A stretch of DNA of 6,140 nucleotides, taken from contig CAMNBW010000107.1 of NCBI GenBank assembly GCA_946533525.1, positions 1 to 6,140 on the forward strand. The letters run 5' to 3'. The translations under genes were made by a program, and so were the position numbers. Under the pieces are notes generated by a model that saw nothing but the letters and a program-made list of their open reading frames with translations, made no database searches and had not been told where the DNA came from. Origin of the DNA: an uncultured Lachnospiraceae bacterium (GTDB taxonomy: Bacteria > Bacillota > Clostridia > Lachnospirales > Lachnospiraceae). Shown one piece after another: positions 1 through 4,673 of the stretch (the first letter of the stretch is position 1; each line of letters begins with the position of its first letter).

Positions 1-1274
1 TCGTCGAAGAAGCCGGGATAGGAGATCTTCACGCAGGATGAGTCGTCGAGGATCACCGGCTTTTTCGACTGATTGATAAGCGAGGCGACGGCAAAGCTCA
101 TGGCGATGCGGTGGTCGGAGGCCGTGGATACCGCCCCTCCGTGAAGCGGCGTAGGCCCGTTTATTATCATCCCGTCCTCGGTAGCCTCGATGTCAGCCCC
201 CAGGGCCCTAAGCCCACGGGTAATAAGGGCGATGCGGTCCGACTCCTTGACCTTGAGCTCCTCCGCATCCCTTATGACAGTGGTGCCTTCAGCCTGTGTC
301 GCCACAACAGCCATCAGCGGCAGCTCGTCAATAAGCAGGGGGATCACCCCTCCGCCGATGTCGGTGGCCTTAAGCGCAGAGCTTTTGACCAGGATGTCCG
401 CCACCTTTTCACCTCCCTCAAAGCGCTCATGCTTTAAGGTAATATCCGCATTCATCTCTTTAAATATTCTTAAAATTCCATCCCTTGTTTCATTTATGCC
501 CACATTTTTTATGTAAACCTCAGAGCCCGGAGTGATAAGTGCGGCACCTATAAAGAAAGCCGCAGAGGAAATATCCCCGGGAACGGTGATCTCCTGGGCC
601 TTAAGCGTGGGATAAGGCTCTATGGTGCAGACCGGGTCTTCAAAGCTGCCGGGCTCTATATTGGCGCCGAAGCCCCGAAGCATTAATTCAGTATGGTTCC
701 TTGAAAGGGAGGGCTCCCGCACGGTCAGGGGAGAGTCCGCGTAGAGACCCGCCAGCAGAAGGGCGGATTTGACCTGGGCGGAGGAGACCTTTATTGAAAT
801 ATTTCCCCCGTGCAGGGACGACGGTTTAATTGAAAGCGGAAGAGTACCCCTTTCATTTTCGGAGGAGATCAGTGCTCCGAGCTGGCTTAGGGGCTCGATT
901 ATGCGCTTCATGGGACGCTTCGAAAGAGAGGCGTCGCCGGTAAGGCTGCTTTCAAAATTCTGCCCTGAAAGGAGACCGGAGATGATCCGGGCCGTTGTGC
1001 CGGAATTTCCGCAGTCAAGCCGGGAGGCGGGGGCTTTAAGACCCTTAAGGCCTACGCCGTTTATAACGAGGCTCCCCTCCGGCAGCTCTTCAATATCTAC
1101 GCCCATGGCCCTAAAGCAGCCGATCGTCGAAAGGCAGTCGGCGCTTTTTAAAAAGCCCCGGACAAGGGTTTTGCCTTCAGCAATGGAGCCCAGCATGACG
1201 CTTCGGTGGGAGATGGATTTGTCTCCGGGGACCCTAAGCTCTCCGTTAAGTTTTCTGGCGGGATAAAGTTCCAT
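1..1274 (-). CDS. aroA: 3-phosphoshikimate 1-carboxyvinyltransferase (EPSP synthase), 3' end cut by window edge
   Basis: This enzyme transfers the enolpyruvyl group of PEP to shikimate 3-phosphate, the sixth step of the cytoplasmic shikimate pathway. The reading frame gives 424 codons plus two bases before the left edge. The family is about 430 residues long, so only a few C-terminal residues are missing. Visible motifs are PGDKSISHR at residues 16-24 (K19, S20 and R24 bind substrate in the family), the GNSGTTAR signature at 89-96, SSAQVKSA at 164-171, IDELP at 315-319 with the catalytic Asp316, KVKESDR at 341-347 with Glu344, and DHRIAM at 387-392. The PGDKSISHR form resembles Bacillus-type enzymes rather than the PGSKS form of E. 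coli. Gly92 aligns with E. coli Gly96, so the Ala seen at this place in CP4-type enzymes is absent. The ATG start lies just ahead of the canonical N-terminus and has an AAGGA site upstream. The gene follows tyrA by 37 bases and is probably cotranscribed with it. Confidence 0.97.
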   Translation of the reverse strand, partial: MELYPARKLNGELRVPGDKSISHRSVMLGSIAEGKTLVRGFLKSADCLSTIGCFRAMGVDIEELPEGSLVINGVGLKGLKAPASRLDCGNSGTTARIISGLLSGQNFESSLTGDASLSKRPMKRIIEPLSQLGALISSENERGTLPLSIKPSSLHGGNISIKVSSAQVKSALLLAGLYADSPLTVREPSLSRNHTELMLRGFGANIEPGSFEDPVCTIEPYPTLKAQEITVPGDISSAAFFIGAALITPGSEVYIKNVGINETRDGILRIFKEMNADITLKHERFEGGEKVADILVKSSALKATDIGGGVIPLLIDELPLMAVVATQAEGTTVIRDAEELKVKESDRIALITRGLRALGADIEATEDGMIINGPTPLHGGAVSTASDHRIAMSFAVASLINQSKKPVILDDSSCVKISYPGFFD

Positions 1275-1279
1275 GAATT

Positions 1280-1284
1280 TCCTT
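1280..1284 (-). promoter_or_regulatory. Ribosome binding site of aroA
   Basis: On the minus strand, AAGGA (within AGAAAGGAAA) lies 5 bases before the ATG at 1274. It supports that start and independent initiation on a shared tyrA-aroA message. The 37-base gap between tyrA and aroA holds no convincing promoter or terminator. Confidence 0.7.
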
Positions 1285-1311
1285 TCTGCCGCGCTATTGC
1301 GGGATAAATTT

Positions 1312-2400
1312 TTATTTCAAAAAGATACTGTAATTATGGCGCTCAAGGACCTCGACCGCCCTTGTCTTTGAGGCCTCATCGGAAAATTCGATATGAAGCG
1401 CCCCTTCCTCAAAGGTGCGGTTGTGGACAATGCCTATGTTTTTTATAGATATGCCGGAGGTGGAGAGGATGGTCGCAATGGTGGCGATGGCTCCCGCCTC
1501 ATCTATAATATCGCAGTAAATATCGTAAATCTTCTTAATTGGTCCGGCGGAGGATACGGAGAAGGAGGCGCGGTAGTCGCGCATCTCTTCAAAAATTTTA
1601 TGTAAACCTTTCCCGTCGGCCTCCTCCACCATCTTTCTCATGCCGGAAAGGATCTCCTCATAATCCTTTAAGAGCTCGACGATATTTTCAGGATTTTCAA
1701 GGCAGATCTGCTCCCACATGGTGGGGTCGCTGCCGGCGATCCTCGTTATATCCTTAAAGCCGCCCGCGGCTATGAGCTTCATGTACTCCGCGGGAGTGTC
1801 CTTAAGCTTTACCAGGTCCACCAGGCTGTAGGCCACAAGGTGGGGGACGTGGCTCACCGCCGCCGTGATATAGTCGTGGCGGTCGGGGCTCATGATAAGG
1901 GGTATGGCTCCAAGGGAGGAGACGAATTTTTCATAGCGGTTCAGCTCGTCTATGGTGGAGTTTTCCCCCGGAGTCAGAATATAGTAGGCGTTTTCTATAA
2001 GGTGGTCGTTTGCATTGGCATAGCCGCTCTTCTCCGACCCCGCCATAGGGTGACCCCCTATGAAATGGGCTTCGGGAAGCAGCTCACTTACGGCCTTGTG
2101 AATGACTCCCTTGACTGAGCCCGCATCGGTCAGGACGCAGCCGCTTTGAAGATAGGGCTTTAGCCTCGGCAGGAAGAACTTGTTGGTCTCAACGGGTGTG
2201 CAGAGAAAGATATAGTCGCACCCTTCGAAGTTATGGTCCACCTCATGGGTTCCCGCGTTTATTGTGCCGTCCTTACGAGCCTCCTCTAAAGGGGCCTCCG
2301 AACGGTTCAGGGCCACGATCTCGCTGTCGGGATATTTTTTTCTGATGGTTTTGGCTATCGAGCCGCCTATGAGCCCGAGGCCGATAAATGCAACTTTCAT
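1312..2400 (-). CDS. tyrA: Prephenate dehydrogenase with C-terminal ACT domain
   Basis: This enzyme oxidatively decarboxylates prephenate to 4-hydroxyphenylpyruvate, the committed step to tyrosine, in the cytoplasm. From the ATG at 2400 it has 362 residues. The Rossmann motif GLGLIGG is at 7-13, TDAGSVKG at 91-98, GGHPMAGSEKSG at 115-126 with the probable catalytic His117, SHVPHL at 183-188, and GGFKDITRIAGSDPTMW at 213-229 with a substrate-binding Arg220. An ACT domain fills about 290-362 (DEAGAIATIATILSTSGIS region) and by analogy may sense tyrosine or another amino acid. The second Rossmann strand ends in ALNR (30-33) rather than an acidic residue, which hints at NADP+ use. An in-frame ATG at 2409 would add three residues (MVT), but it lies inside the predicted -10 box. 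The ATG at 2400 gives the canonical MKVAFIGLG start. Neither ATG has a Shine-Dalgarno. Arogenate as substrate cannot be excluded from sequence alone. Confidence 0.95.
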   Translation of the reverse strand: MKVAFIGLGLIGGSIAKTIRKKYPDSEIVALNRSEAPLEEARKDGTINAGTHEVDHNFEGCDYIFLCTPVETNKFFLPRLKPYLQSGCVLTDAGSVKGVIHKAVSELLPEAHFIGGHPMAGSEKSGYANANDHLIENAYYILTPGENSTIDELNRYEKFVSSLGAIPLIMSPDRHDYITAAVSHVPHLVAYSLVDLVKLKDTPAEYMKLIAAGGFKDITRIAGSDPTMWEQICLENPENIVELLKDYEEILSGMRKMVEEADGKGLHKIFEEMRDYRASFSVSSAGPIKKIYDIYCDIIDEAGAIATIATILSTSGISIKNIGIVHNRTFEEGALHIEFSDEASKTRAVEVLERHNYSIFLK

Positions 2401-2407
2401 AGTGACC

Positions 2408-2436
2408 ATTATAGTGATTTAACGCATTAAAGTAAA
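2408..2436 (-). promoter_or_regulatory. Predicted sigma-A promoter of tyrA-aroA, placing the transcript start at the ATG
   Basis: Read on the minus strand, TTTACT (2436-2431, four of six consensus bases) is followed by exactly 17 bases and then a perfect TATAAT (2413-2408). Counting the usual 6-8 bases downstream puts transcription start at about 2401-2400, and the A of the tyrA ATG is the best-placed purine. The message would then have essentially no 5' leader, which agrees with the missing ribosome binding site. An alternative pair, TTGTCA (2456-2451) and TTTAAT with a 19-base spacer, is spaced less well. It would give a leader of about 20-25 bases, still without a Shine-Dalgarno. Confidence 0.65.
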
Positions 2437-2463
2437 GCGTTGTTTAATTTTGACAACTTGGTC

Positions 2464-2492
2464 TTGTGTACGGGCTCAATTTTTAGTAAAAT
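2464..2492 (+). promoter_or_regulatory. Candidate promoter of the EF-G-like gene
   Basis: TTGTGT (2464-2469) and TAAAAT (2487-2492) are separated by 17 bases. The -10 matches consensus at five of six positions and the -35 at three of six. Transcription would start near 2499, giving a leader of about 80 bases before the ATG at 2580. A perfect TTGACA at 2450-2455 on this strand has no -10 partner at a workable distance. The region 2401-2579 contains no other gene. It is the divergent control region between tyrA and the EF-G-like gene. Confidence 0.4.
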
Positions 2493-2506
2493 GTCAGTAT
2501 ATTATC

Positions 2507-2558
2507 CGGAGCCGGGCTTTATTCTTACGGACATTTATTACAGTAGAGCCGGTTTCCG
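2507..2558 (+). promoter_or_regulatory. Predicted stem-loop in the 5' leader of the EF-G-like gene
   Basis: CGGAGCCGG (2507-2515) can pair with CCGGTTTCCG (2549-2558) in nine pairs, one of them G-U, with a single bulged T at 2553. The loop of 33 bases is A/T-rich. The stem ends about ten bases before the GGAGGT ribosome binding site and leaves that site free. No T-run follows, so it is not a terminator. It matches no riboswitch class that I recognise, and a structural or mRNA-stability role is only a guess. Confidence 0.3.
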
Positions 2559-2568
2559 AAAGCTTATT

Positions 2569-2574
2569 GGAGGT
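2569..2574 (+). promoter_or_regulatory. Strong ribosome binding site of the EF-G-like gene
   Basis: GGAGGT is nearly perfect against the 16S rRNA tail and sits five bases before the ATG at 2580. It fixes the start and suggests efficient translation, in contrast with the divergent tyrA, which has no such site. Confidence 0.85.
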
Positions 2575-2579
2575 CATTT

Positions 2580-4673
2580 ATGAAGGTTTACACTACTGAC
2601 AAGATACGTAACGTGGTTCTTCTGGGTCATGGCGGCGCGGGAAAGACATCCCTTGCCGAGGCAATGGCTAACCTTGCGGGGCTGACGAGCAGGCTCGGAA
2701 ATGTGAGCGACGGCAATACGATCAGCGATTACGACAAGGAAGAGCAGAAGAGAAAGTTTTCAATTCATACTACGGTAATTCCCATCGAGTGGGAAGATAC
2801 CAAGATCAACATCATGGATACCCCGGGTTATTTCGACTTCGTAGGCGAGGTTGAGGAAGCGGTCAGCGCGGCCGCAGCAGCTATCATAGTTGTAAACGGC
2901 AAGTCCGGGGTAGAGGCCGGAACCATAAAGGCCTGGGATCTTTGCGATAAATACAATATCCCGAGAATGGTATATGTTACCAATATGGACATCGACAATG
3001 CCAGCTTTAAGAATGTGCTTGAGGCGCTGACGGAGCGCTACGGAAAGAAGATAGCCCCCTTCCACTTCCCCATCAGGGAAAATGAAAAGTTTGTCGGCTA
3101 TGTAAATGTAGTGGCCGAGAAGGCGTTTAAGTGGGACGATAAGAACAAGGCACAGGAGTGCGAGATACCGGATTATTCAAAGGACAATCTGGGCGCCTAC
3201 AGGGATTCCCTCATGGAAGCTGTTGCGGAGACCAGCGAGGACTTCATGGACAGATACTTTAACGGAGACAGCTTCTCGGATGACGAGATCCGTGCAGCCC
3301 TTCACGCGAGCGTATGCGACTCCACGATAGTTCCGATCTCCTGCGGCTCCTGCACCATGGTAAAGGGCGTGTACACGCTGCTCGACGATATAGTAAAGTA
3401 CCTGCCGAGCCCCGAGGGCCGCAAGTTTGCAGGCATCAATATAAACAGCAACGAGATCTTCGAAGCAAATTACGACTTCTCGAAGCCCAAGTCGGTAATA
3501 GTATGGAAGACCATAGTGGATCCCTTTATCGGAAAGTATTCACTTTTCAAGGTTGCCAGCGGAGTTATAAAGAGCGGAGACGTTTTATATAATGAAGACA
3601 AGGACACCGAGGAAAAGACGGGCAAGCTCTATATAATGTGCGGCAACAAGGCTTCCGAAATAGGAGAGCTCCACGCCGGAGACATCGGAGCCTTCGCAAA
3701 GCTGGATAAGACAAGGACCGGAGATACCTTATCCACCAAGGCCAACCCCATCAGATACGCAAAGCCCATGGTTTCAACTCCCTATACGTCAATGCGCTAC
3801 CGTGCGGTTAACAAGGGAGATATTGACAAGATCGCACAGGCTCTTTCCAAGCTCTGCGCTGAGGATATAACCTTAAGGAACGTAAACGATTCCGAGAATT
3901 CACAGACCCTGCTTTTCGGTATCGGCGAGCAGCAGTTGGATGTTGTAAAGTCCAAGCTGGAAAATGAATATAAGGTTCAGATAGAGCTTTCACAGCCTAA
4001 GGTTGCCTACAGAGAGACCATCAGAGGCCGCTCCGATGTCGAGGGCAAGTATAAGAAGCAGACCGGCGGTCACGGACAGTACGGCCATGTAAAGATGACC
4101 TTCGAGCCTTCGGGCGACCTTACAAAGGGCTATATATTCGAGGAGAAGGTAGTCGGCGGAGCTGTTCCGAAGAACTTCTTCCCTGCGGTGGAGAAGGGAC
4201 TTGCGGAATCCGTACTTCGCGGACCTCTTGCGGCCTATCCTGTGGTCGGAGTCAAGGCTACCCTATACGACGGCTCTTATCACCCCGTAGACTCTTCGGA
4301 GCAGAGCTTTAAGATGGCGGCCAGCATGGCCTTCAAGGACGGGTTCCTCAAAGCCCAGCCCATTCTCCTTGAGCCCATTATTAGTCTTAAGGTCACCGTT
4401 CCTGATAAGTATACAGGAGACGTTATGGGAGATCTCAACAAGAGAAGAGGAAGAGTACTCGGAATGAATCCCGACGGCGCAGGAAAGCAGGTCATCGAGG
4501 CAGAGCTGCCCGAGTCCATGATCTTCGGCTATAATACGGACCTTCGTTCCATGACCGGAGGAGCGGGAGACTTCTCATATGAATTTAACCGCTATGAGCC
4601 CGCACCCTCTGATGTACAGGCTAAGGAAATCGAGGCCAGAAAGGATAAGCTGGTTGATCTTACAGCAGACTGA
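2580..4673 (+). CDS. fusA2: EF-G-like translation GTPase (EF-G2/FusA2-type paralogue)
   Basis: This complete 697-residue protein has the full EF-G architecture. The G domain (about 1-280) has P-loop GHGGAGKT at 16-23, DTPGY at 80-84, TNMD at 134-137 and the CGS motif at 255-257. Domain II covers about 300-390, domain III about 396-475 (GIGEQQLDVV at 447-456), domain IV about 478-600 (QTGGHGQYGHV at 494-504, tip loop GSYHPVDSSE at 565-574), and domain V about 601-680. EF-G drives tRNA-mRNA translocation on the ribosome. Several features mark this copy as a paralogue. The His normally following DTPG is Tyr84, NKxD is replaced by TNMD, the RGIT motif of switch I is replaced around KFSI (59-62), and no rpsL, rpsG or tuf lies next to it. 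Thermus and mycobacterial EF-G2 proteins share the DTPGY/DAPGY form as I remember them. Its exact role is uncertain: a specialised translocation, recycling or stress function is inferred. Tet(M)-type ribosome protection is less likely on motif grounds. Confidence 0.9.
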   Translation: MKVYTTDKIRNVVLLGHGGAGKTSLAEAMANLAGLTSRLGNVSDGNTISDYDKEEQKRKFSIHTTVIPIEWEDTKINIMDTPGYFDFVGEVEEAVSAAAAAIIVVNGKSGVEAGTIKAWDLCDKYNIPRMVYVTNMDIDNASFKNVLEALTERYGKKIAPFHFPIRENEKFVGYVNVVAEKAFKWDDKNKAQECEIPDYSKDNLGAYRDSLMEAVAETSEDFMDRYFNGDSFSDDEIRAALHASVCDSTIVPISCGSCTMVKGVYTLLDDIVKYLPSPEGRKFAGININSNEIFEANYDFSKPKSVIVWKTIVDPFIGKYSLFKVASGVIKSGDVLYNEDKDTEEKTGKLYIMCGNKASEIGELHAGDIGAFAKLDKTRTGDTLSTKANPIRYAKPMVSTPYTSMRYRAVNKGDIDKIAQALSKLCAEDITLRNVNDSENSQTLLFGIGEQQLDVVKSKLENEYKVQIELSQPKVAYRETIRGRSDVEGKYKKQTGGHGQYGHVKMTFEPSGDLTKGYIFEEKVVGGAVPKNFFPAVEKGLAESVLRGPLAAYPVVGVKATLYDGSYHPVDSSEQSFKMAASMAFKDGFLKAQPILLEPIISLKVTVPDKYTGDVMGDLNKRRGRVLGMNPDGAGKQVIEAELPESMIFGYNTDLRSMTGGAGDFSYEFNRYEPAPSDVQAKEIEARKDKLVDLTAD
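4642..4645 (+). promoter_or_regulatory. Candidate ribosome binding site for the membrane protein gene (TTG at 4654)
   Basis: AGGA, within AGAAAGGATA, lies inside the 3' end of the EF-G-like gene, eight bases before an in-frame TTG at 4654. It supports a translationally coupled start overlapping the upstream gene by 20 bases. The competing site is GGGGAG (4702-4707), six bases before an in-frame TTG at 4714. Confidence 0.4.

Noticed and set aside
111..516. Two overlapping plus-strand open frames of 108 codons
   Set aside because: Both are antisense shadows of the C-terminal half of aroA, which is continuous through this stretch with motifs intact.
769..1266. Plus-strand open frame of 165 codons
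   Set aside because: It lies antisense within aroA, whose minus-strand product carries every family motif. The plus-strand translation is low-complexity and matches nothing.
1289..1302. CCGC/GCGG inverted repeat between tyrA and aroA
   Set aside because: Only four base pairs with a six-base loop and no T-run on the minus strand, so too weak to call a terminator or attenuator.
1840..2118. Plus-strand open frame of 92 codons
   Set aside because: It is antisense to the catalytic core of tyrA (HPMAGSEKSG and SHVPHL region) and has no ribosome binding site or recognisable sequence.
2450..2455. Perfect TTGACA on the plus strand as a -35 box
   Set aside because: No acceptable -10 occurs 15-19 bases downstream (GGCTCA at 17), so the TTGTGT/TAAAAT pair was preferred.
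2580..4673. Canonical housekeeping EF-G, or a Tet(M)-type ribosome protection protein
   Set aside because: DTPGY, TNMD and the missing RGIT motif argue against canonical EF-G, and I remember Tet(M)-type proteins as keeping DTPGH. An EF-G2-type paralogue fits better.
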